A stretch of 9,827 nt of DNA from positions 1 to 9,827 of the forward strand of contig JAPLHL010000009.1 of NCBI GenBank assembly GCA_026389655.1, written 5' to 3'. Numbering within the stretch: the stretch's first letter is position 1; each line of letters opens with the position of its first letter. This document shows, piece by piece, positions 1 to 5,813 of the stretch. This DNA is from Chloroflexota bacterium. Its GTDB lineage: Bacteria; Chloroflexota; Dehalococcoidia; GIF9; UBA5629. Under the pieces are notes generated by a model that was given only the letters and a program-made list of their open reading frames with translations, did no database searches and was not told where the DNA came from. The translations under genes and the position numbers were made by a program.

Positions 1-52
1 AAGAAGCAGGGTAAATCTCCTCAGCAATATCCCAGGCACTAAAATATGCCAT
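1..52 (-). CDS. 5' end of an unidentified gene, cut by window edge
   Basis: A minus-strand ATG at 52-50 opens a frame that stays open to the window edge (17 codons, beginning MAYFSAWDIAEE). A GGGGAG ribosome-binding-like sequence lies 5 nt upstream. It starts 18 nt after the final stop of the hicA pseudogene, so it could be a third gene of the same transcript. Too little is visible to assign a family, and it may be a chance open frame. Confidence 0.35.
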   Translation of the reverse strand, partial: MAYFSAWDIAEEIYPAS

Positions 53-70
53 TTGTACTCCCCTGGGACT

Positions 71-280
71 TTACCGGCTTTTTATTATCACCAGTTGCTT
101 CAATACATCCGAAAGAAAATACGGGCTTAATTCTTCATTGGGATGAACAGGCAACGTAGCTCTGCGACAATCCGAATGATGAAAAATAGCGTGACTGCCC
201 TTCTGCCTGACTTTTTCAAAACCGAGTTTCGTTTACCCCTTGACCACAATCCGCACCCTGAGACCCGGCAAACCTGTCAT
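71..280 (-). pseudogene. hicA: HicA-type toxin, broken by an in-frame stop at codon 16
   Basis: Translating the minus strand from the ATG at 280 gives a recognisable HicA mRNA interferase: MTGLPGLRVRIVVKG, then TAA (235-233), then TKLGFEKVRQKGSH and a tail ending LKQLVIIKSR before TAA at 73-71. The G-S-H signature carrying the catalytic histidine (residue 30), the following strand, and the VHPNEEL segment are all present. Total length (69 codons) is near normal for the family. Everything downstream of the stop is still in frame, so the lesion looks like one point mutation. The ATG overlaps the hicB stop (ATGA), so the pair was translationally coupled. No in-frame ATG follows the stop, so functional toxin is unlikely. 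A sequencing error is the main alternative. Confidence 0.85.
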
Positions 281-489
281 AAAGTGACGAGAACCTGCCT
301 GGATTTGCTTTCATCAGGGATTTCTTCACCGCGCTCTGTGCGATACTCAATACAAAGCTCTAATGCTTCCCTGATATTATAAAGACATTCATCGTAACTC
401 TTGCCCTGTGCATGTGCTTCAGGTACCAACGGGCAGCCAGCAACATAATATCCATCTGGAGCTTCCCTGATTATCACTGTGTATTTCAT
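277..489 (-). CDS. hicB: HicB-family antitoxin
   Basis: A 70-residue protein with the compact HicB fold signature: MKYTVIIREAPDGYYVAGCPLVP at the N terminus (beta strand, GY/G-C-P turn), a G-K-S-Y-D-E-C-L helix start around 29-36, and a helix ending near EEIP. It is the short HicB form without a C-terminal DNA-binding domain. Known role: neutralises the HicA mRNA interferase by direct binding. The start is supported by AAGGTG at 499-494 and an extended -10 just upstream. The gene precedes and overlaps hicA by ATGA. Because hicA carries an early stop, this antitoxin is probably an orphan here. The family call is secure; present activity is inferred. Confidence 0.9.
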   Translation of the reverse strand: MKYTVIIREAPDGYYVAGCPLVPEAHAQGKSYDECLYNIREALELCIEYRTERGEEIPDESKSRQVLVTL

Positions 490-507
490 AGATCACCTTC
501 AAAGGCA

Positions 508-516
508 ATTATAGCA
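508..516 (-). promoter_or_regulatory. Extended -10 promoter for hicBA
   Basis: The minus strand reads TGCTATAAT, a perfect TATAAT with the TGN extension. No good -35 is present, which extended -10 promoters tolerate. Predicted start near 501 would give a leader of about 12 nt that includes the AAGGTG site (499-494). Confidence 0.5.
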
Positions 517-537
517 TATCAATCCAGGTATAATCCC

Positions 538-588
538 TTGTTCTGACGTAGTGGCTAAATAAGGCTGTTGATTTTGTACAGTTCCTTG
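538..588 (+). repeat. 51-bp direct repeat, copy 1
   Basis: Ungapped match to 2960-3010 with 42 of 51 positions identical by hand count (shared blocks TTGTTCTGAC, GCTAAATAA, TGTTGATTTTGT). Each copy lies to the left of a tRNA-Met fragment: copy A 26 bp away, copy B 71 bp away. Function unknown. Confidence 0.75.
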
Positions 589-614
589 TTCGATTACAGA
601 GGATTTAATAGGAG

Positions 615-659
615 TGGTGGCAGCGACTAGATTTGAACTAGTGACCAGGGGCTTATGAG
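615..659 (-). repeat. tRNA-Met(CAU) 3' fragment, copy A
   Basis: On the minus strand: CTCATAA loop, GCCCC stem strand, TGGTC variable loop, T arm ACTAG-TTCAAAT-CTAGT, acceptor CGCTGCC, A, CCA. The 5' half is absent. The similarity to copy D extends left to about 601 (19 of 21 positions identical across the left flank and repeat start). It separates the hicBA interval from the DUF1254 interval. Confidence 0.9.
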
Positions 660-765
660 GTCCTTGCTGATGGTAATTGCTGCCTTTCCTTCTGCCATTC
701 TAATAAAGATGCCGATTTTTTAAATTGGAATATTCTGGATATCAATATTATGGTATATATACGTA

Positions 766-795
766 TTGACTAGCATTTATATATCGTGATATGGT
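766..795 (+). promoter_or_regulatory. Candidate promoter for the ORF at 802
   Basis: TTGACT (766-771), 18-nt spacer, then TATGGT (790-795) preceded by TGA, an extended -10 arrangement. The predicted start falls at about 802, the ATG itself, so a transcript from here would be leaderless. Confidence 0.35.
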
Positions 796-801
796 TTTTA
801 T

Positions 802-1032
802 ATGGGCGGACATACACATCAATGTCCTTATGATTTAGACGGATGGTGCGGGAGTCGTGGCTGCTGTAATGATCGATGCTTGGAAGAAACAAGGGATGTA
901 AGTTCTGCTATTGGTAATACAGCATTCACTACTGCGATGCTAGCCCAACCTCAGTCCGAACTGAAAAAGAATTCATCTAGGTCAGGTCAAGAAGAGCTAC
1001 TGTTTCCGGCGCCAGGTAAATTTAGTTCCTAA
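802..1032 (+). CDS. Small Cys-rich hypothetical protein
   Basis: A 76-residue frame. The N-terminal third has five cysteines in a short stretch (C8, C16, C21, C22, C26) with His4 and His6, suggestive of a metal-binding or disulfide knot. The rest is polar and probably disordered. No known family is recognised. There is no Shine-Dalgarno sequence before the ATG, but a TTGACT/TATGGT promoter places transcription start at the ATG. It lies alone between repeat A and the DUF1254 gene. It could be a chance frame, since codon use is not decisive. Confidence 0.4.
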   Translation: MGGHTHQCPYDLDGWCGSRGCCNDRCLEETRDVSSAIGNTAFTTAMLAQPQSELKKNSSRSGQEELLFPAPGKFSS

Positions 1033-1154
1033 GGAATAAATTGTTCCGGCAGCCAAGAGTACTATTGTATTTGAAAGATATAAGTTTACGCCATCAAATT
1101 CTTTATTAAACCTAGCTCTTTGCTATTCTAAAGTATAATTTAATTATATTTAAC

Positions 1155-1197
1155 TTATATCTACTTATTTTATTTGAGTTATATCTTATTGTTTTAT
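1155..1197 (+). repeat. Tandem AT-rich direct repeat, two 19-bp units
   Basis: 1155-1173 and 1179-1197 match at 16 of 19 positions (both start TTATATCT and end TTTTAT) with a 24-bp period. Low-complexity AT content makes function doubtful. Confidence 0.45.
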
Positions 1198-1344
1198 ATT
1201 CTTAAAGAAGGGATTTCTTTTCTGCCTTCCCCCTGCTAGCCACGTATCCTGAAGGAATCCCCTTCCCGCCCAGATATAATATCGGCGGGGGAAAAATATC
1301 ATCAGAGTATCAATTACCGTTTTGATTATCGGTGCAGATTTCAT
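1186..1344 (-). CDS. Small hypothetical ORF, possibly a gene remnant
   Basis: A 52-residue frame whose start (ATG 1344) is backed by AGGAGA 6 nt upstream (1356-1351), the main argument that it was once translated. The N-terminal part (MKSAPIIKTVIDTLMIFF) looks like the start of a membrane segment. After that the sequence turns basic and aromatic (PRRYYIWAGRG), unlike a continued membrane helix, so a frameshift or decay is possible. A TTGACC lies upstream on the minus strand, but the best -10 (TATCGT, 17-nt spacer) is weak. No family is recognised with confidence. Confidence 0.3.
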   Translation of the reverse strand: MKSAPIIKTVIDTLMIFFPRRYYIWAGRGFLQDTWLAGGRQKRNPFFKNIKQ

Positions 1345-1423
1345 TTTACTTCTCCTACCGATGATACTGCGACGATATAAGACCAAGGGACTATGGTCAA
1401 GGTAAAATATGGGAAAGTCGTAG

Positions 1424-1429
1424 TATAAT
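1424..1429 (+). promoter_or_regulatory. -10 element of the DUF1254 gene
   Basis: A perfect TATAAT sits 6 nt before the ATG at 1436, with no recognisable -35 at 16-19 nt spacing. Transcription would start at or very near the ATG, giving a leaderless mRNA, in line with the absence of a Shine-Dalgarno sequence. Confidence 0.45.
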
Positions 1430-1435
1430 GGCTAT

Positions 1436-2872
1436 ATGAGAAAAATAATTCTGTATAGGTTTCTAATTCTCAGCGTTTTACTGATCATGGTGGGTACTGT
1501 AGCTATTGGATGCGTTCCCCGGGAGAACCCAGTCCCGCAAACCGTCAGCCTTCAGGAAGCCCAGCAAATCGCCTACGATGCCACGGTATACGGCTTCCCG
1601 CTAGTCATTATGGACCTCACCCGGCAGGTCTTTACTGCAGTCCCGGCACCTAATGCGTATGGATCACCAGCCAACCAATTCGGCAATAAGAAGGTATTTC
1701 CTGATGCGACTTTTGTTAATGTAGTAAACCCCAATGCCGACACGCTTTATTCATCAGCCTGGGTTGATACCGGGAAAGAACCTGTTATCATTTCTCTGCC
1801 GGACACTCAGGGCCGCTACTACCTGATGCCCATGCTTAACTACTGGACGGACTCTTTTGCCTCACCCGGCTCACGCACTACCGGTACCGGACCTGGTAAT
1901 TTTGCCATCACTGGCCCGAACTGGAGTGGCAAATTACCTGAAGGCATCACAGAAATGAAGTCTTCGACCAGATGGGTCTGGATAGTAGGCCGCATCGCCT
2001 GTACCGGTCCTTCCGACTACCAGAACGTCTCGAAACTTCAGGACCAGCTGAAGCTGACGCCTCTCTCTGCATGGGGCACCAATTATGTGCCGCCGGCTAA
2101 TGTTCCGGTCGATCCTAATGTCAATACCAAGGTTTCGCCTCTGAACCAGTTGCTGGCCCTGGATGCAGCCAACTATTTCAACTGTGTCTGCCAATTGATG
2201 GTCGAAAACCCTCCGTATCAAGCAGATGCGCCACTACTGGATAGGATGGCAAAGATGGGCATCAAGGCTGGAGTTGACTATAAGTCATATTTTGCAGGGC
2301 TGGACAGTGGCGTTAAGTCGGCAATCCAAACTGGCTATCAGTCCGCTCTGACCGGAATTCCTGCCGGGGGAATGGGTACTATCAAGAACGGGTGGCAACT
2401 CTCCTACGATACCGGCAATTACAGGACTAACTACATACTGAGAGCAGCTATAGCTTACCGGGGACTGGGCGCTAATCTAACTGATGACGCTTTCTATGCC
2501 TCAGCAGCAACCAGCGGCGATGGAGCTAAGTTTTCGAGCACTAACAAATATGTAATTCATTTCGATAAGGACGGCATACCGCCTGTAAACGGCTTCTGGT
2601 CGCTTTCTATGTATAATGAAAAAATCCTGTTCGCAGACAACCCGATCAATAGGTACTGCCTGGGTTCATTAAGTGACCCGCCCCTGTTAAAGAATCCCGA
2701 CGGCTCGATTGACATCTATATACAGCGCGATTCACCTGACTCTGCCAAAATGCCCAACTGGCTGCCGGCCCCGGCCAGCGGTGGCTTTTCATTGACGCTA
2801 CGCCTGTATTGGCCGCAGAAGCCGGTGATAGACAGGTCATGGATACCCCCGGCAGTACAACTGGTTAAATAG
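1436..2872 (+). CDS. DUF1254/DUF1214 domain lipoprotein
   Basis: A 478-residue exported protein. Residues 1-25 form a signal peptide (basic MRKIILYR, hydrophobic core) ending at a lipobox-like VAIG-C26, so it is probably a lipid-anchored surface protein. The DUF1254 domain covers about 75-205 and includes the hallmark N-x-DTLYS stretch (about 100-106) and the following LPDTQGRYYLMPMLNYWTDSF. The DUF1214 domain covers about 345-465 (FDKDGIPPVNGFWSLSMYN, then a W-P-Q-x-P-V-I-D strand and SWIPPAV at the end). Length and domain order match the family (COG5361). Molecular function is not established for this family. The start at 1436 includes the whole signal peptide, although no Shine-Dalgarno precedes it. 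It stands alone between repeats A and B. Confidence 0.95.
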   Translation: MRKIILYRFLILSVLLIMVGTVAIGCVPRENPVPQTVSLQEAQQIAYDATVYGFPLVIMDLTRQVFTAVPAPNAYGSPANQFGNKKVFPDATFVNVVNPNADTLYSSAWVDTGKEPVIISLPDTQGRYYLMPMLNYWTDSFASPGSRTTGTGPGNFAITGPNWSGKLPEGITEMKSSTRWVWIVGRIACTGPSDYQNVSKLQDQLKLTPLSAWGTNYVPPANVPVDPNVNTKVSPLNQLLALDAANYFNCVCQLMVENPPYQADAPLLDRMAKMGIKAGVDYKSYFAGLDSGVKSAIQTGYQSALTGIPAGGMGTIKNGWQLSYDTGNYRTNYILRAAIAYRGLGANLTDDAFYASAATSGDGAKFSSTNKYVIHFDKDGIPPVNGFWSLSMYNEKILFADNPINRYCLGSLSDPPLLKNPDGSIDIYIQRDSPDSAKMPNWLPAPASGGFSLTLRLYWPQKPVIDRSWIPPAVQLVK

Positions 2873-2905
2873 GGCAGTCTAGCATTCAACATTATAAGGT
2901 TTACG

Positions 2906-2929
2906 TTCCTACTTACAGGTCAGTAGGAA
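2906..2929 (+). terminator. Possible terminator hairpin after the DUF1254 gene
   Basis: Perfect inverted repeat TTCCTACT / AGTAGGAA with an 8-nt loop. No T tract follows, so a Rho-independent role is uncertain; it may instead stabilise the mRNA end. Confidence 0.35.
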
Positions 2930-2959
2930 TCCTTCAACAGCCTGCAAAACGGGAAGCTT

Positions 2960-3010
2960 TTGTTCTGACTTGGCAGCTAAATAAACTTGTTGATTTTGTG
3001 CAGTCCCTTG
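2960..3010 (+). repeat. 51-bp direct repeat, copy 2
   Basis: Partner of 538-588 (42 of 51 positions identical, no gaps). Here an extra stretch of about 45 bp, including the TTCGCTACGCTCG element, lies between it and the tRNA-Met fragment (copy B), unlike at copy A. Confidence 0.75.
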
Positions 3011-3081
3011 GTTTGGGTCGATTCCTTCGCTTATAGGGATTTCTTCGCTACGCTCGTAATGACGTGGTGAAAAATGAGGAT

Positions 3082-3108
3082 TGGTGGCAGCAACTAGATT
3101 TGAACTAG
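3082..3108 (-). repeat. tRNA-Met 3' fragment, copy B (truncated)
   Basis: It retains CCA, discriminator, acceptor strand (one change, giving GTTGCTGCC on the minus strand) and the T arm to the first CTAG. Similarity stops there, so the variable loop and anticodon segment are missing. Confidence 0.8.
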
Positions 3109-3134
3109 ATGATGAAGTAAAACTTGTTCTTTTG

Positions 3135-3140
3135 TATAAT
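3135..3140 (+). promoter_or_regulatory. -10 element of the zinc-ribbon gene
   Basis: Perfect TATAAT, 79 nt before the ATG at 3220. No -35 is recognisable at normal spacing. It lies 26 bp after truncated repeat B. Confidence 0.35.
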
Positions 3141-3219
3141 ACTATTAGCGGAGAACAGGCTGAAAAGAAATGTTGTATATCAAAACATTAGCAAGCTCCT
3201 GGTCTAGTGGGTAGCACCT

Positions 3220-4077
3220 ATGCAGCAAATGTATTCATGTCCTCGTTGCGGGACAACGGTTAGCTACGGTCAAAACGCTTGCACCTATTGTGGGCTGGTC
3301 TTTTATCCGGGGGGAATGAACGTTCCCCCATATGGCCAGTACAATCCAAACCAGCAGCAGACATGGAACGATCCTTCGTCATATAATCAACGTTCAGCTG
3401 GCGGAAATCTGCAACAATACCCTCAACAGTACTTATACAGGCCGGGCGCAACTGCTCCCCAAAAGAAGTCCCCGTCAGGACTAGCTGTGTTTCTGATCGT
3501 CTTCGTGGTCGTTCTATGCATAGCCGGTGCAGCTGTTTTTATAATGAATACAAACAAGTCACCCGGTAATGTGCCCAGCCAATCGGCAACACCGACAGGC
3601 ACCCCTTCAACATCTGCACCAGCCAGTAGCACACCTCCTGCAACTGCAACAACACCTGCCGCTGGTTCTGTTACTTCGTCAGCTAAGGATACCGTGAGTT
3701 CGGGGCCTCTACCTACGATAAACTCTTTTACAGCTACTCCAGCTTCTGTTAGCTCTGGCCAATCTTTAACATTGCAATGGGATGTCAGTGGAGCAACTTC
3801 AGCTTCTATTAATGGCGTCGGTTCTGTCAATTCTACAAGTGGGACAAAGACTGTTACCCCCACTGAGAATACTGTCTATTCAATCACTGCTACTAACAAT
3901 GCCGGCTCTGTATACGCATCAGCTACGGTTACGGTGAGTTCATCAACTTCCTCGAGCGGTCAATCAGGGGATCAATCATCAGCGCCATGGAAGATGTGGG
4001 GGAAAAATGGGGGGCAATCATCGACTCAATCATCAAGTGATGTAACATATGACAATTGGGGCAAATCAGGTAAATAA
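3220..4077 (+). CDS. Zinc-ribbon, single-TM protein with extracellular Ig-like domain
   Basis: A 285-residue membrane protein of modular build. Residues 7-24 form a zinc ribbon, CPRC (7-10) and CTYC (21-24). Residues 26-85 are rich in Tyr, Gln, Pro and Asn. One transmembrane helix spans about 87-109. A Ser/Thr/Ala/Pro linker follows (about 111-163), then a beta-sandwich Ig-like domain (about 164-240, INSFTATPASVSSGQSLTLQW... ending ATVTV). The tail is Ser/Gln-rich with two similar WGK motifs (260-262, 280-282). Expected topology: zinc ribbon in the cytoplasm, Ig-like domain outside. Function is unknown; a sensor or surface-anchoring role is a guess. The start at 3220 has only a weak GTGGG upstream; ATG 3229 is an alternative that loses three residues. 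Confidence 0.85.
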   Translation: MQQMYSCPRCGTTVSYGQNACTYCGLVFYPGGMNVPPYGQYNPNQQQTWNDPSSYNQRSAGGNLQQYPQQYLYRPGATAPQKKSPSGLAVFLIVFVVVLCIAGAAVFIMNTNKSPGNVPSQSATPTGTPSTSAPASSTPPATATTPAAGSVTSSAKDTVSSGPLPTINSFTATPASVSSGQSLTLQWDVSGATSASINGVGSVNSTSGTKTVTPTENTVYSITATNNAGSVYASATVTVSSSTSSSGQSGDQSSAPWKMWGKNGGQSSTQSSSDVTYDNWGKSGK

Positions 4078-4183
4078 ATTCTCCAAGATGACTTTTTGGC
4101 AGTCTCCTGTAGTACTAAATTAGTGAAATTAGCCAGGTACCACTGTTTTCTTCGTAGTTCGAGGTAAAACGGTCTTTGAAAAA

Positions 4184-4224
4184 GTGGCAGCGACTAGATT
4201 TGAACTAGTGACCAAGGGCTTATG
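4184..4224 (-). repeat. tRNA-Met 3' fragment, copy C
   Basis: Same segment as copy A on the minus strand, with GCCCT instead of GCCCC after the anticodon loop. Similarity ends inside the loop (CATAA), and the genomic CCA is altered (ACT in its place). It separates the zinc-ribbon and Fe-S intervals. Confidence 0.88.
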
Positions 4225-4478
4225 GTCAAGCATTATTCAGTTGTTTATTTAAACCAGTTCGTAGCAACCGGGTCCAGGCAGCCTAGGTCTAATCGGGCGA
4301 AGGGAACAAGGTCAACAAGAACACAGGTAAGACCGACTATTTGGCAAAGGTTAACATTGCCAGTCCCGGTAACCGCTGTAACATACGGCTATTGCTTTTC
4401 CACAGCCATTGCGCGGCACGCCTGAGCAAGTGCAGATTAACAAGTGTTGTTTTTTTTGCACAGTGTTGACTTTTTAAT

Positions 4479-4507
4479 TTGAGGAAAGTACTGGACAGGG
4501 TTATTAT
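4479..4507 (+). promoter_or_regulatory. Promoter of the Fe-S protein gene
   Basis: TTGAGG (4479-4484), 17-nt spacer, TATTAT (4502-4507). Predicted start near 4514 gives a leader of about 65 nt. A TTGACT at 4466-4471 offers an alternative -35, but its -10 would be poor. Confidence 0.45.
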
Positions 4508-4567
4508 TAAAATCTCTTATTAGAGCAAAGAAAGGCCTGTCATAGAAGAAATTCTCAAGTTGTAACT

Positions 4568-4573
4568 GGAGGT
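4568..4573 (+). promoter_or_regulatory. Strong ribosome-binding site of the Fe-S gene
   Basis: GGAGGT, 5 nt before the ATG at 4579. The best Shine-Dalgarno sequence on the plus strand here; it fixes that start. Confidence 0.8.
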
Positions 4574-4578
4574 AGATT

Positions 4579-5667
4579 ATGGAAGACTTGACGTACGATA
4601 AACTTGCATCGGCCATCCAGCGGAGGGGAGGGGGAATGCCGATAATAAAATGCCAGGATTTTCGTGACATAATGGAAATATTATTCACCGAAGAAGAGGC
4701 CCGGTTAGCCGCCATTTTGCCCGAAAACCTCGCAACGGCAGATATGCTGGTCTCACAGACAAACCATAGCCAGGCCGAACTGGCGGAGCTTCTGGAAGGC
4801 ATGGCCAGGAAAGGGCTGCTATTTGCAATAAATAAACAATACTACCTGCTTTTACCCCTGGTCCCGGGCATCATGGAGAACCAGATCGCAACCGGTATTG
4901 TTAATGACAGGACCAAGAAACTTGCCAGGCTGTTTCAACAATATTTCATAAACGTTATACAAGCAGGAAAGGCGTCCAAACAGGTTTTTTCCAAAGTGCC
5001 CTTTGCCAGGATAATTGCCATAGATCAGAACATCCGTGGAGAAAATACTGTTATGCCCTACGACAAGCTTTTACCGTATATTGATAAGGCCGAGCATCTG
5101 GCTGTCGTCGTATGTCATTGCAGGCAGACGGGAGAGCTGCTGGATAATCCCTGCAGCAAGTCCAAGGACGTATGTTTAACACTGGGAGAATCGGCACGTT
5201 TTATAGCGGAATACGGGTTGGGCAGACCAATTACCAGGGACGAAGCCCACAGGATACTTGAAAGGGCCGAAGAGGAGGGGCTGGTGCATAGTGTAAGCAA
5301 TACCGAACAAATTGACTTCATATGTAATTGCTGCATCTGCCATTGCGAGTTGTTGAAGAGTATGAAGAAGTCAGTTGAACGCGGCGGAGCAGCAGCTTCC
5401 AACTTCATATCCGGTGTAAATACCGAAGAATGTATTGGCTGCGGAGATTGTATTCCCAGGTGCCCGATGGAAGCGATAACTTTAAAAGATGAGATTGCAG
5501 AAGTTAACGGTAAACGGTGTATCGGCTGCGGCCTGTGTGTAAGCAGCTGCCCAACAGGCGCCATCAATATGCTTAACAGGGAACAGGCAGCACCTCCCTA
5601 TGCCGATAACGAACTGCTTAACAAAGCAGTTGTGGCTTCGTTGTCACCCCAAGAAAAAACCGGCTGA
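4579..5667 (+). CDS. Winged-helix / 4Fe-4S dicluster ferredoxin-domain protein
   Basis: A 362-residue soluble protein. Residues about 30-95 look like a winged-helix domain. A middle region carries cysteines at 179, 181, 192 and 199 (VVCHCRQTGE...NPCSKSKDVCL), then a dense group C249, C251, C252, C254, C256 (CNCCICHC). The C terminus is a two-cluster ferredoxin: C285-x2-C288-x2-C291-x3-C295 and C314-x2-C317-x2-C320-x3-C324. The two ferredoxin motifs should bind two [4Fe-4S] clusters; the other cysteines could bind a further cluster or metal. Similar architectures occur in strict anaerobes; the electron partner and reaction are not known to me. It may be a redox-responsive regulator or an electron carrier. 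It is the sole gene between repeats C and D. Its final codons overlap a terminator that works on the opposite strand. Confidence 0.92.
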   Translation: MEDLTYDKLASAIQRRGGGMPIIKCQDFRDIMEILFTEEEARLAAILPENLATADMLVSQTNHSQAELAELLEGMARKGLLFAINKQYYLLLPLVPGIMENQIATGIVNDRTKKLARLFQQYFINVIQAGKASKQVFSKVPFARIIAIDQNIRGENTVMPYDKLLPYIDKAEHLAVVVCHCRQTGELLDNPCSKSKDVCLTLGESARFIAEYGLGRPITRDEAHRILERAEEEGLVHSVSNTEQIDFICNCCICHCELLKSMKKSVERGGAAASNFISGVNTEECIGCGDCIPRCPMEAITLKDEIAEVNGKRCIGCGLCVSSCPTGAINMLNREQAAPPYADNELLNKAVVASLSPQEKTG

Positions 5668-5685
5668 GCGAGAGCAAAGCCGGTT
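5651..5685 (-). terminator. Rho-independent terminator for minus-strand transcription
   Basis: Stem AACCGGCT (5658-5665) / AGCCGGTT (5678-5685) with a 12-nt loop. On the minus strand the stem is followed by TTTTTTCTT, a good U tract; on the plus strand no T tract follows. It would end transcripts of the toxin-antitoxin operon that have passed through repeat D. It overlaps the last codons and stop of the Fe-S gene. Confidence 0.7.
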
Positions 5686-5773
5686 ACAATGGCGCCGGAA
5701 CACACTAATTTATAGACGATCGTCCAAACATTTCGCAGAATGTTGACCGGGTTCGAGCTGAATACAAAAGACA

Positions 5774-5793
5774 GCAGAAATCTCTTATTCTGC
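5774..5793. repeat. Small inverted repeat beside repeat D
   Basis: GCAGAA / TTCTGC, 6-bp arms with an 8-nt loop, 20 bp left of tRNA-Met fragment D. It could be a minor hairpin in the minus-strand transcript. Confidence 0.4.
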
Positions 5794-5813
5794 AACATGG
5801 GATTTAAAAGGAA

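Larger units (their letters stand above)
490..801. other. Intergenic region holding repeat A and two promoters
   Basis: No convincing gene. It holds the hicB promoter, the left 51-bp repeat (538-588), tRNA-Met fragment copy A (615-659) and a candidate promoter for the small ORF at 802. From about 664 to 765 the DNA is AT-rich and otherwise unremarkable. On the minus strand a GGCAGCA at about 684-678 could pair with the CGCTGCC acceptor strand of copy A, but only 18 nt separate it from the anticodon loop, too few for a D arm plus anticodon stem. Confidence 0.6.
1033..1435. other. AT-rich intergenic region with one doubtful minus-strand ORF
   Basis: Strongly AT-rich from about 1060 to 1200, including a direct repeat pair (1155-1173 and 1179-1197). 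The right half holds a doubtful small ORF on the minus strand and the -10 of the DUF1254 gene. No RNA gene was recognised. Confidence 0.5.
2873..3219. other. Intergenic region holding a hairpin, the second 51-bp repeat and repeat B
   Basis: No gene. It contains a hairpin 33 nt after the DUF1254 stop, the 51-bp repeat copy 2, a stretch reading GGATTTCTTCGCTACGCTCG (3039-3058) that looks like a dispersed repeat, truncated tRNA-Met fragment B, and a TATAAT before the zinc-ribbon gene. Confidence 0.6.
4078..4578. other. Intergenic region with repeat C and a possible gene remnant
   Basis: No convincing gene. Repeat C occupies 4184-4224. On the plus strand, 4293-4469 stays open (MKVNKNTG-like codons without a start: NKVNKNTGKTDYLAKV is readable at 4305-4352) and ends at TGA 4467. 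It begins directly after a stop, with no start or ribosome site, so at most it is a remnant. The promoter of the Fe-S gene lies at the right end. Confidence 0.45.

Noticed and set aside
615..690. A complete tRNA-Met gene at copy A, using GGCAGCA on the minus strand near 684 as the 5' acceptor strand
   Set aside because: Only 18 nt lie between it and the anticodon loop, no D arm can be drawn and the anticodon stem pairs poorly. A chance 6-base match is more likely.
3190..3222. tRNA D-arm-like sequence (GGTCTAGTGGGTAGCAC) before the zinc-ribbon gene
   Set aside because: No anticodon, T arm or acceptor pairing follows, so it is not a tRNA gene.
3423..3863. 146-residue minus-strand frame opposite the zinc-ribbon gene
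   Set aside because: It mirrors the Ser/Thr/Pro-rich coding sequence of the plus-strand gene, which has clear domains.
4222..4425. 67-residue plus-strand frame starting inside repeat C
   Set aside because: Its ATG is the reverse complement of the CAT anticodon in the tRNA fragment; there is no ribosome site and the composition is Arg/Thr-rich without family features.
5115..5567. 150-residue minus-strand frame opposite the Fe-S gene
   Set aside because: Antisense shadow of a gene with unmistakable ferredoxin motifs and a strong ribosome site.
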